A stretch of 6,324 nt of DNA. Origin: Alphaproteobacteria bacterium. Lineage in GTDB: Bacteria; Pseudomonadota; Alphaproteobacteria; Paracaedibacterales; CAIULA01. The notes below the pieces were generated by a model that saw nothing but the letters and a program-made list of their open reading frames with translations, made no database searches and had not been told where the DNA came from. Numbering within the stretch: the first letter of the stretch is position 1; each line of letters begins with the position of its first letter. Position numbers and translations under genes: made by a program. The stretch lies in NCBI GenBank assembly GCA_019751935.1, contig JAIEMR010000058.1:1-6324 (forward strand), given 5' to 3'. Below, piece by piece: positions 1 through 5,782 of this stretch.

Positions 1-153
1 AGTAACATAAATTTGGGTTTCAGGTTCATCGGTCTATTCGGGTCCTTGTTTATCTGTTATTTCCACTTTCAGGATAAGTGACCTTATTTCAATATGGCAA
101 ATTTTAAAATGGGCCATCACATTTATCTAAAATTTTATGTTTATGAAGTAATT
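1..153. other. Intergenic stretch, no supported gene
   Basis: AT-rich sequence at the left edge. I see no coding region I can defend, no RNA gene and no terminator. The plus strand is open in one frame from the window edge to a TGA at 79-81, and a minus-strand ATG at 27-29 is open to the edge, but both are too short to judge. Together with the repeats that follow, it forms a gene-free stretch of about 417 bases downstream of mlaD. Confidence 0.5.
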
Positions 154-306
154 GTCATTCCGGGATTTAGTCGATTATGTGCTTTAGCGCATAAAGAGAC
201 TTAATACCCGGAATCTTAGGACGTTAGTTAACTGACTTGACGAGATCCCGGATGCCAAGTCTCATCATAGCGGCAAAGCCGCAATTCGACTAGGCTCCGG
301 GATGAC
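154..306. repeat. Composite GC-rich inverted repeat (two nested palindromes)
   Basis: The outer ends mirror each other: GTCATTCCGGGA from 154 and TCCGGGATGAC ending at 306, with TAGTC/GACTA continuing the match inward. Two smaller palindromes lie inside. The first has ATTCCGGG (157-164) facing CCCGGAAT (207-214), with an inner hairpin TATGTGC/GCGCATA (176-182/187-193, one G-T pair) around a TTTA loop. The second has ATCCCGGA (245-252) facing TCCGGGAT (296-303), with an inner hairpin GCGGC/GCCGC (270-274/278-282) around AAA. The GC-rich arms stand out from the surroundings. This is the look of the dispersed intergenic palindromic elements common in Rickettsiales and related intracellular Alphaproteobacteria. 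The assignment is by resemblance only; the copy number elsewhere in the genome is unknown. Confidence 0.75.
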
Positions 307-325
307 ATGATAGATGATTTTCTGG

Positions 326-356
326 ATCACCACGTCGCCTGGCGGCGACTCGTGAT
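326..356. repeat. Third GC-rich hairpin repeat, distinct sequence
   Basis: GTCGCC (334-339) faces GGCGAC (344-349) around a four-base loop, and ATCAC (326-330) faces GTGAT (352-356), with small unpaired bulges between the stems. Read on the minus strand it begins CGTCATCACGAGTCGCC and ends GGTGATCCAG, resembling the widespread CGTCATTGCGAG...GCAATCC type of intergenic repeat of host-associated bacteria. It lies about 60 bases past the mlaD stop. No run of T follows it on the minus strand, so it does not look like an intrinsic terminator, although as RNA it could protect the mlaD 3' end. Confidence 0.65.
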
Positions 357-417
357 GACGAGAAGAAGAATAATGCGTTATGGAGAGCAGCGAAGTTGCG
401 TCTCTAAAGCCTTTAAC

Positions 418-879
418 TTACTTAGCTTCTTTTTTTGGCTCTTCAGATTTGCTAAATAAGAATTTACTAATCAAACCTTCAAAACTAATAGAAGATTGAG
501 TGTGATTAATTAAGCCATTGGGAGCTAAAAATTGCTCACTTCCACCCGGTACGATGGCTATGTATTTTCCACCTAAAAGGCTTTCGCTGGCAATTTCTGC
601 AGAGGAATCGTCTGGGATTTTAATGTTATTGCGAATGGTCATAGTGACTGTCGCTTGATATGTATTGGGATCAATCTCAAGCTTTTGGACAATACCAACT
701 TTAACGCCGCTAACTTTAATGTCTGCACCTGAATTCAGGCCGTCAATGCGATCAAATTTAGCAAGAACAACGTAGCCTTGAATGCTTTTTTGCCCTGATG
801 AGTAGGCATAAAATAAGAAAAATCCGGCGACTATAAGAACTACAGCTCCGATGATTGCTTCAAGTAAGTTGTTACGCAT
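418..879 (-). CDS. mlaD: MlaD-like MCE-domain lipid transport protein
   Basis: This 153-residue protein is the size of short alphaproteobacterial MlaD proteins. In the Mla pathway, MlaD is the periplasmic, inner-membrane-anchored part of the MlaFEDB complex, which moves phospholipids between the inner and outer membranes. Residues 5-27 form one hydrophobic membrane segment, followed by a single MCE domain at about 36-113. Family hallmarks visible are FDRIDGLNSGADIKVSGVKVG (start and middle of the domain, read in two parts as FDRIDGLNSGAD and IKVSGVKVG), the strand-rich middle, and SLLGGKYIAIVPGG near the end. The tail after about 135 is lysine/glutamate rich. AGGA at 887-890, seven bases ahead of the ATG, supports the start. 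It lies 236 bases after ubiE, probably as its own unit. No mlaE, mlaF or mlaC lies alongside, so the permease and ATPase partners must be elsewhere. Confidence 0.93.
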   Translation of the reverse strand: MRNNLLEAIIGAVVLIVAGFFLFYAYSSGQKSIQGYVVLAKFDRIDGLNSGADIKVSGVKVGIVQKLEIDPNTYQATVTMTIRNNIKIPDDSSAEIASESLLGGKYIAIVPGGSEQFLAPNGLINHTQSSISFEGLISKFLFSKSEEPKKEAK

Positions 880-907
880 TTCTCTTTCCTAAAAAACTAT
901 TTTATAA

Positions 908-936
908 ATATTATCTGGCTTTTCTTTTCTAACCAA
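908..936 (-). promoter_or_regulatory. Possible weak promoter for mlaD
   Basis: On the minus strand TTGGTT (931-936) is followed after 17 bases by TAATAT (908-913), which would place the transcript start about ten bases before the mlaD ribosome binding site. An overlapping reading, TTGTTT with GATAAT, has a better -10 but a 19-base spacer. Both fit consensus only moderately and the region is very AT-rich, so chance matches are likely. The main support is position: the 236-base gap after ubiE suggests mlaD needs its own promoter. Confidence 0.3.
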
Positions 937-1066
937 ACAACGATCTATTCTCGCACCCATATCGTGTATGTATAGCAATCTTAATTCCAAAAACATAGTA
1001 AAATTTTATGTATTTGAAAGATATTTTGCTCTAAACCTAGTAAAGCCATATTTTATTAAACCATTA

Positions 1067-1096
1067 AAATATTAATTATTGCTTAATTAAATATTT
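1067..1096. repeat. AT-only imperfect inverted repeat downstream of ubiE
   Basis: AAATATTAATTA (1067-1078) faces TAATTAAATATTT (1084-1096) across a five-base loop with one bulged base. It begins about 20 bases past the ubiE stop. The stem has no G or C pair, so it would be a weak terminator at best; it may just reflect base composition. It is the only stem-like structure I see between ubiE and mlaD. Confidence 0.3.
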
Positions 1097-1115
1097 ATTG
1101 AAAACGGTCCTGCCT

Positions 1116-1865
1116 TTATTTGTTTCCGATTATTCCCCAGTGTATTGCTGCAATTCCGCCCCACCAATTTTCATATGCCGTTTCTTTAAAACCCGCTGTA
1201 TTCATTTTATCAATAAGCGTTTGTTGATCTGGGAATTGCCGGATACTTTCAACCAAATATTGGTAAGCATCTTGATCTTTAGCGATATATTTGCCCAAAA
1301 GTGGTAAAACTTTAAATGAATAGGTATCATAAGCCTTAGAAAGAATAGGCAAAACAGGATGGCTGAATTCTAAGCAAAAGAAATGGCCGCCTGGTTTTAA
1401 AACTCGGTATGCTTCTAAAAGGGCTTTTTCTTTATCAGCCACATTTCTAAGGCCAAAAACAATTGTATAAATATCGATAGACTGGTCTGGAATGGGTAAG
1501 CTTTCGGCGCTGCCATTACACCAGTGAAGATCATGGAGAATGCCTTTGTTAATGGCATTATTTCGGCCTTCTTCAATCATGGGAAGCGTTAAATCACATA
1601 CCATGACTTTTAAGCCTAGATGAGGATAAGCCTTTTGAATGCCAATTGCGATGTCACCAGTACCACCCGCAACATCAAGTATGGTTTGATTTTCTTTAAG
1701 AGGTAGGCGATGGATAAAATTCTGTTTCCATAATCGATGAACGCCCAAACTCATGAGGTCGTTCATCAGATCATAGCTGGATGCAACACGCCCAAACAGA
1801 TCTTGAACTTTTTTTGCCTTTTCCCGAAGAGGAATTTCCTCAAAGCCAAAATCTGTAAAGCGCAT
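1116..1865 (-). CDS. ubiE: UbiE, demethylubiquinone/demethylmenaquinone C-methyltransferase
   Basis: This is a 249-residue SAM-dependent methyltransferase of normal family length. It adds the ring C-methyl group in ubiquinone synthesis (and in menaquinone synthesis where that exists), acting at the cytoplasmic face of the inner membrane. Both UbiE family signatures are present: YDLMNDLMSLGVHRLW at 31-46 and RVLKPGGHFFCLEFS at 154-168. The SAM-binding glycine loop is LDVAGGTGD at 63-71, followed by an acidic residue ending the next strand (VCD, 89-91) and the FGLRNV motif at 137-142. The C-terminus GIAAIHWG is also typical. The ATG is preceded by AGGA (1874-1877), which overlaps the TAG stop of the upstream binding protein. 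With a gap of only 10 bases, ubiE is almost certainly co-transcribed and perhaps translationally coupled. The pairing with solute-binding proteins is unusual, as ubiE often neighbours ubiB or other quinone genes. Confidence 0.97.
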   Translation of the reverse strand: MRFTDFGFEEIPLREKAKKVQDLFGRVASSYDLMNDLMSLGVHRLWKQNFIHRLPLKENQTILDVAGGTGDIAIGIQKAYPHLGLKVMVCDLTLPMIEEGRNNAINKGILHDLHWCNGSAESLPIPDQSIDIYTIVFGLRNVADKEKALLEAYRVLKPGGHFFCLEFSHPVLPILSKAYDTYSFKVLPLLGKYIAKDQDAYQYLVESIRQFPDQQTLIDKMNTAGFKETAYENWWGGIAAIHWGIIGNK

Positions 1866-1875
1866 CTGTTAATTC

Positions 1876-2886
1876 CTATTCGTTGCCCATTCTTTCAGCT
1901 TGGCTGATTAGATCTTTTTCAAACTGTAACCCAAGTTGTTTTGCAACTTCTAAATTAAGCTTAAAGTCTACTTTTTTAGGCCATTCTACGGGAATGTCTG
2001 AGGGTTTTAGTTTTTCTTTTAAAATCTTTATAACCATTTTCCCAGCTTGGCGCCCTAGTTGATATTGATCAGCTCCCAAGGCAGCTAAGGCCCCTTTTTG
2101 CAAACAATCTACATCACTGACAAAAACTGGAATTTTATGCTCATTGCCAACTTTAGTCACAGCATCAAAAGCAGCTAGCGCGGTATTGTCGTTATTGATA
2201 AAAATGGCATCCACTTTACCAACTAAATTTAGCGCAGCTGGCAAGACTTCACTTGTTTTGCTGGCGGCAATTGCTATTACGGTGATATCTTCTGCTTTTG
2301 CGGCACTTTGTGTTTTTTCTAAAAGAATAACAGAGTTGGCCTCACCTGGATTATAGATAAACCCTAGACGTTTTAATCCGGGAAGAATTTTACGAAATGC
2401 TTTTATTTGCTTTTCGACATCTACAAAATTCGAAACACCCGTTATATTTCCTTCTGGTTTTTGGGGGTTTATAACAAGTTTTGTTCCCACCGGATCTGTT
2501 ACGGATGCAAATACAACAGGAATCTTTGATCCTTGGGTGATTTGGGCTGCTGCTTGTGCGGGGGTTGTTGGAATTGCAACGATGATGTCCGCTTTTTGAC
2601 CTACAAATTTTTGAATGATTTGTGACGCTAATGCAGGATTTCCTTGAGCAGATTCATAGTCCCATTGCATTGTTTTCCCGGGAATGAAACCAGCATCAGC
2701 AAGTTCATCCATGACACCTTGTCTTGTTTGATCAAGGGCAGGGTGCTCAATAATTTGCACAACGCCAACAAAGGGCATTTCGTTTGTTATAGATTGAGGG
2801 GTATTATTTGACCATAACCATCGGCCGGTCAAAAAAGCGACAGCTGCTATTATTACAACTATAGCTTGTTTAAAAGGTTTATTCAT
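1876..2886 (-). CDS. ABC transporter substrate-binding protein, TrpX/COG2984 family (second of tandem pair)
   Basis: This 336-residue periplasmic solute-binding protein belongs to the ABC_sub_bind family (PF04392), whose characterised members bind aromatic amino acids such as tryptophan; the ligand here is unknown. Residues 7-25 form a hydrophobic N-terminal segment with no cysteine after it, so it is not a lipoprotein and may stay membrane-anchored. Two alternating alpha/beta lobes follow. Family hallmarks are QIIEHPALDQTRQG (44-57), SAQGNPALASQIIQKF (79-94), TDPVGTKL (130-137), GNITGVS (146-152), YNPGEANS (178-185), KVDAIFINNDNT (224-235) and LGADQYQLGRQAGKM (270-284). The start overlaps the end of the upstream paralogue by 8 bases, and GGAG six bases before the ATG supports it. 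The next gene, ubiE, begins 10 bases after its stop. No permease or ATPase gene is adjacent. Confidence 0.93.
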   Translation of the reverse strand: MNKPFKQAIVVIIAAVAFLTGRWLWSNNTPQSITNEMPFVGVVQIIEHPALDQTRQGVMDELADAGFIPGKTMQWDYESAQGNPALASQIIQKFVGQKADIIVAIPTTPAQAAAQITQGSKIPVVFASVTDPVGTKLVINPQKPEGNITGVSNFVDVEKQIKAFRKILPGLKRLGFIYNPGEANSVILLEKTQSAAKAEDITVIAIAASKTSEVLPAALNLVGKVDAIFINNDNTALAAFDAVTKVGNEHKIPVFVSDVDCLQKGALAALGADQYQLGRQAGKMVIKILKEKLKPSDIPVEWPKKVDFKLNLEVAKQLGLQFEKDLISQAERMGNE

Positions 2887-3952
2887 TTTTAGCTCCGGAC
2901 TTTAAAGAAGTTGTTTGTATTTCAATCGAGGCATTAATAATTTTATTTGCTTTGGTAAGGATAGTTTGAGGAAAGGTTATCCCCAAATGTCGGGCTGCCT
3001 CTTGGTTCAGAATAAGTGTTAAAGCTGAAGCTTTTTCTAAAGGAATTTTTCCAACGCTTGTTCCTTTTAAGACTGAAACAATCATCTTTCCAGCTTGCCT
3101 ACCAATCTCGTATTGATTGGGGGCAAGAGTTGCAATGCATCCTCTTTCAACTGATTCAGGATCTGAAGAAAAGACGGGAATTTTATGTTCTTGAGAAACT
3201 TTTAAAACTGCATCTAAGGCAGAAATTAAAGTATTATCATTGGGGATGTAGATCGCATCGACTTTATCTATTAAAGATTTTGTGGCCGTGGATACTTCTG
3301 TTGTTGCAGAAGCAGCAACTTTGAGAACAAGAATATTTAACCTTTTCAAAGCTTCGCTCATTCTTTCAACCATACTGACTGAATTAGCCTCTCCTGGATT
3401 ATAGAGGATGCCAATCGTGATGGGGCGATCTTTAAGATTTAGTATTTCTTTGATAAGGTTCGCTTGTTCTTCAACGGGCGCTTGATCATAGACACCTGTA
3501 ATTCCTTCACTGCCCTTTTCTAAGTTAGCAGATAATTTAGCAGCAACAGGGTCAGAAACAGCCACAAACACAACGGGTATATTGCGCGCTTTAGCTGCAG
3601 CATAAGCACTTTGAGAAGAAGGTGTTGTAATAGGAACAATCACTTGTGGTGAAAGACTCGCAAATTTCTGCGAGATTTGAGCTGCTGTCGATACATTTCC
3701 TTGAGCATTTTGGAAAAGGATGCCACTTTCTGGGATATTGTTTTCCTTCAACACATCCAAGATGCCTTTACGAATTGAATCTAAAGAAGGATGAGGTGCT
3801 ATTTGTGTTATAGCAACCAATGTCTTTTGTGGTGAGAGTAAGGAGTTTTTTGTAGGTTCTTGATTTTGTACAAAACGATAGCCTAAGAAAATCAAAATTC
3901 CAACAATTAGGACAAACACAAATGTGTAGGTTTTTTTCTGCGGGGAGGTCAT
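2879..3952 (-). CDS. ABC transporter substrate-binding protein, TrpX/COG2984 family (first of tandem pair)
   Basis: Paralogue of the next gene, about 357 residues, with the same two-lobed periplasmic fold. Two ATGs lie close together (3956-3958 and 3950-3952). AAGGG ends one base before the first but seven before the second, so I prefer the second; using the first would add only Met-Ile. Counting from the preferred start, residues 8-27 are a hydrophobic anchor with no lipobox cysteine. Hallmarks follow in order: NAQGNVSTAAQISQKF (82-97), VSDPVAAKL (132-140), GITGVYD, YNPGEANS (184-191), KVDAIYIPNDNT (230-241), and LAPNQYEIGRQAGKM (276-290). IAPHPSLD replaces the IEHPALD of the sister protein, so ligand preference may differ. 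The C-terminal tail (about 335-357) is extra relative to the sister. It heads a three-gene unit and is the first gene after the promoter at 4097-4125. Confidence 0.93.
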   Translation of the reverse strand: MTSPQKKTYTFVFVLIVGILIFLGYRFVQNQEPTKNSLLSPQKTLVAITQIAPHPSLDSIRKGILDVLKENNIPESGILFQNAQGNVSTAAQISQKFASLSPQVIVPITTPSSQSAYAAAKARNIPVVFVAVSDPVAAKLSANLEKGSEGITGVYDQAPVEEQANLIKEILNLKDRPITIGILYNPGEANSVSMVERMSEALKRLNILVLKVAASATTEVSTATKSLIDKVDAIYIPNDNTLISALDAVLKVSQEHKIPVFSSDPESVERGCIATLAPNQYEIGRQAGKMIVSVLKGTSVGKIPLEKASALTLILNQEAARHLGITFPQTILTKANKIINASIEIQTTSLKSGAKNE

Positions 3953-4089
3953 TATCATGCCCTTTCATCTTTACATTAATTGAACAATAGAACAGGTTTC
4001 TGGAAAATTACCAGGTATGATGCCATCGCCAATGTCGTAAAAAGATGAATAGGTCCACGTAATTAAATCTATCGTAAATATGTTTCTAC
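3953..4089 (-). other. Probable 5' leader of the binding-protein/ubiE transcript
   Basis: If the promoter at 4097-4125 is used, the message carries roughly 135 untranslated bases before the first binding protein. The leader holds a possible 16-codon ORF (3976-4026, minus) with no clear ribosome binding site and no run of Trp, Tyr or Phe codons, so it does not look like a classical attenuator peptide. A small CTGG/CCAG stem (4000-4003/4011-4014) is the only obvious hairpin. I recognise no known riboswitch here. Confidence 0.4.
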
Positions 4090-4096
4090 AGAGTTG

Positions 4097-4125
4097 ATTC
4101 TAGCAGGCTATATATTAACAAACAA
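4097..4125 (-). promoter_or_regulatory. Sigma70-type extended -10 promoter for the binding-protein/ubiE unit
   Basis: On the minus strand TTGTTT (4120-4125) and TAGAAT (4097-4102) are separated by exactly 17 bases, and TG sits one base before the -10, giving the extended form TGCTAGAAT. It lies in the 200-base gap after the carboxypeptidase gene. The transcript would start near 4090. The -10 matches consensus at five of six positions and the -35 at three, with the extension compensating. No operator-like repeat is evident around it. Confidence 0.6.
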
Positions 4126-4158
4126 TAAAAATATCGGAAAAATTATAAACTTATTGTA

Positions 4159-5703
4159 TCAAACCGATTTTTTTCGAGATGACCGTGCTTTCTTCCAGAT
4201 TTTTTTTGAAATACTTTTTTCTTTTTTAAAAGAACTTGTTTTTTTTGGGGGAGATAAAGAAATTTCTTTATAGGAGGGAGGCTTTGGAATTACCCATTGA
4301 GAGGGCAATTCTTTTCTTTCGGATGTTGATACAATTCCACTTTGTGAGGGCTTTTCTTTCTTTGCAGTTTTTTTTATAACAGGCGTTGCTTTTTTATGAG
4401 TCTGATTTGATTCTGTGCTTTTTAGATATTCAAACATTTGATCAGGGGTTTGTGGGTGAGCTGTTGTCTGTGCTTGTGGAGGAGCTTCATTTGCATAGAC
4501 TGGGTAAGAAGAATAATGCTCGGTCGAAGGTTGTGAAAATTGAGGGGCAGCGTATGCAGTCGGTTGAGCCTGAGAAGGATAGATTACGGGATAAGGTGTA
4601 TAGGAAACAGTCTGCATCATTTGTGATTGCATCATAGCAGATCTATTGCGTGTCTCTTCTTCGTCTTGAAAAGAGGGCTGTTGCTGTTCAAGAAGGGTTT
4701 CATTTTCACGCAATGAAGCTTCTAGCAAAACTGCATCCTTGGATGCGGCGCCTTCCTTAAGGTCATTGTTAAGATCTGTTGATTCAATCTCAACTTGTTT
4801 CTTTCTTTCTTTTTTAGAGGCTATGCCCTTTGTGCCTGGGGCTGGAAGGAATTTCGGTGGCTTTGCTGAAATTGCTCCGATTTTACGAAAATTAGTTTCT
4901 AATAATTCAGCAGCTCGTTTGTCTCGGCTGCGCCAACTTGTGCCGCCCATGACAACGGCAAACAAGCGTCGTGGCTTATTGTTAGTATCATATCTAATAG
5001 CAGAAGTGCTGATGTTAAACCCAGAGGCACAAACAAAGCCTGTTTTAATACCATCTAATCCCTCAACTTTTCCAAGCATATGATTATGATTGCGATGAGA
5101 GACACCTAAATAGTTAAAAGATTTTGTCTTGAAGTAATGATAATGCTCCGGAAAATCTTGATAAAGTGCTTGCGCCAATATGGCCATATCCATGGCTGTT
5201 GTAATTTGCCTTCTATCAGGAACCCCTGAAGGGTTAAAAAATTGAGTTGAGTTCATACCCAATTGTTTGGCTTTTCTATTCATTAATTGAACAAATTTGC
5301 TGACCGATCCAGAAAGTCCTTCTGCAATGACTATTGCAGCATCGTTTGCGGATTTTGTGACCATCCCTTTTATAATAGCTTCGACGGAAATTGAATCTCC
5401 AACTCTAAGCCCTAATTTTGAGGGGATTTGCCTTGTTGCCAAAAAGGAAACCGGAAAACGAGTGTTTAATGTAATTTTTCCTGCATTTAGGGCTTCGAAT
5501 ATAATATAGAGTGTCATCTTTTTGGTTAAAGAAGCTGGATGCCTTCTTTCATATGCATTTTCAGCATGCATTACCTTGCCTGTATTACCATCAATAACAA
5601 TAGCAGCATATTTATTTGAGCCTGCCCAACAAACACTGTGTTGCTTGAACCCCATAATAAACAGAAGGCTGATAGCCGTAATTCGTAAGAAGAAATAAGT
5701 CAA
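4159..5703 (-). CDS. D-alanyl-D-alanine carboxypeptidase (peptidase S11, penicillin-binding protein)
   Basis: This 514-residue low-molecular-mass penicillin-binding protein (DacA/DacC/DacF type) removes the terminal D-Ala of peptidoglycan stem peptides in the periplasm, limiting cross-linking. Residues 1-19 act as a signal sequence, probably cut near WAG (26-28). The catalytic domain spans about 29-275 with all three active-site motifs: SLTK at 58-61 (nucleophile Ser58, Lys61), SAN at 118-120 and KTG at 220-222. The rest, about 280-514, is low complexity, rich in Gln, Pro, Tyr and Ser, and ends in a strongly basic stretch (KKIWKKARSSRKK). I see no SPOR domain, which many alphaproteobacterial relatives carry there. 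The start is TTG: GGAG lies eight bases before it, an in-frame TAG lies shortly upstream, and the next in-frame ATG (residue 17) would destroy the signal sequence. It has its own strong promoter. Confidence 0.94.
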   Translation of the reverse strand: MTYFFLRITAISLLFIMGFKQHSVCWAGSNKYAAIVIDGNTGKVMHAENAYERRHPASLTKKMTLYIIFEALNAGKITLNTRFPVSFLATRQIPSKLGLRVGDSISVEAIIKGMVTKSANDAAIVIAEGLSGSVSKFVQLMNRKAKQLGMNSTQFFNPSGVPDRRQITTAMDMAILAQALYQDFPEHYHYFKTKSFNYLGVSHRNHNHMLGKVEGLDGIKTGFVCASGFNISTSAIRYDTNNKPRRLFAVVMGGTSWRSRDKRAAELLETNFRKIGAISAKPPKFLPAPGTKGIASKKERKKQVEIESTDLNNDLKEGAASKDAVLLEASLRENETLLEQQQPSFQDEEETRNRSAMMQSQMMQTVSYTPYPVIYPSQAQPTAYAAPQFSQPSTEHYSSYPVYANEAPPQAQTTAHPQTPDQMFEYLKSTESNQTHKKATPVIKKTAKKEKPSQSGIVSTSERKELPSQWVIPKPPSYKEISLSPPKKTSSFKKEKSISKKIWKKARSSRKKSV

Positions 5704-5715
5704 TAAAAAGTCTCC
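5701..5715 (-). promoter_or_regulatory. Ribosome binding site that fixes the TTG start of the carboxypeptidase
   Basis: The minus strand reads GGAGACTTTTTATTG, placing GGAG eight bases before TTG. An ATG overlapping the GGAG (ATGGAGACT) runs into TGA after five codons, so it is not the start. This supports TTG as the initiation codon. Confidence 0.7.
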
Positions 5716-5728
5716 ATTCTATTCTTAT

Positions 5729-5757
5729 ATTAAAAGGCTTTGAGCTATCATTGTCAA
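5729..5757 (-). promoter_or_regulatory. Near-consensus sigma70 promoter for the carboxypeptidase gene
   Basis: On the minus strand a perfect TTGACA (5752-5757) is followed by a 17-base spacer and TTTAAT (5729-5734), five of six matches to the -10 consensus. The transcript would start near 5722, leaving a leader of about 20 bases that contains the ribosome binding site. It lies in the 79-base gap after plsY, so the carboxypeptidase can be transcribed independently of plsY. I see no terminator hairpin between the two genes, so read-through from plsY is also possible. Confidence 0.75.
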
Positions 5758-5782
5758 TGTTTATGAATACAGGCTCTTAGTT

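Noticed and set aside
1..29. Minus-strand ATG at 27-29 (MNLKPKFML) open to the left edge
   Set aside because: Nine codons only, and the nearest purine-rich site (AAGGA) is about 13 bases away, too far for a convincing start.
1..81. Plus-strand open frame from the window edge to TGA at 79-81, encoding a hydrophobic stretch
   Set aside because: Only 26 codons are visible, with no family motif; it could be the tail of a gene to the left but cannot be told from chance.
34..117. 27-codon minus-strand ORF
   Set aside because: No ribosome binding site, no recognisable sequence, and length expected by chance.
384..405. Possible hairpin AGAG/CTCT just past the mlaD stop as a terminator
   Set aside because: The stem is short and interrupted, and no T run follows it on the minus strand.
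981..1049. 22-codon minus-strand ORF between ubiE and mlaD
   Set aside because: No ribosome binding site and no recognisable motif in very AT-rich sequence.
3016..3324. 102-codon plus-strand open frame opposite the first binding protein
   Set aside because: It lies wholly inside a well-supported gene on the other strand and its translation is a Leu/Lys/Gln-rich shadow with no domain.
3976..4026. 16-codon leader ORF as an attenuator peptide
   Set aside because: No clear ribosome binding site and only one Tyr and two or three Phe codons, not clustered; no paired terminator/antiterminator stems seen.
4739..5083. 114-codon plus-strand open frame opposite the carboxypeptidase gene
   Set aside because: It mirrors the coding strand of a gene with all three active-site motifs; no ribosome binding site or domain of its own.
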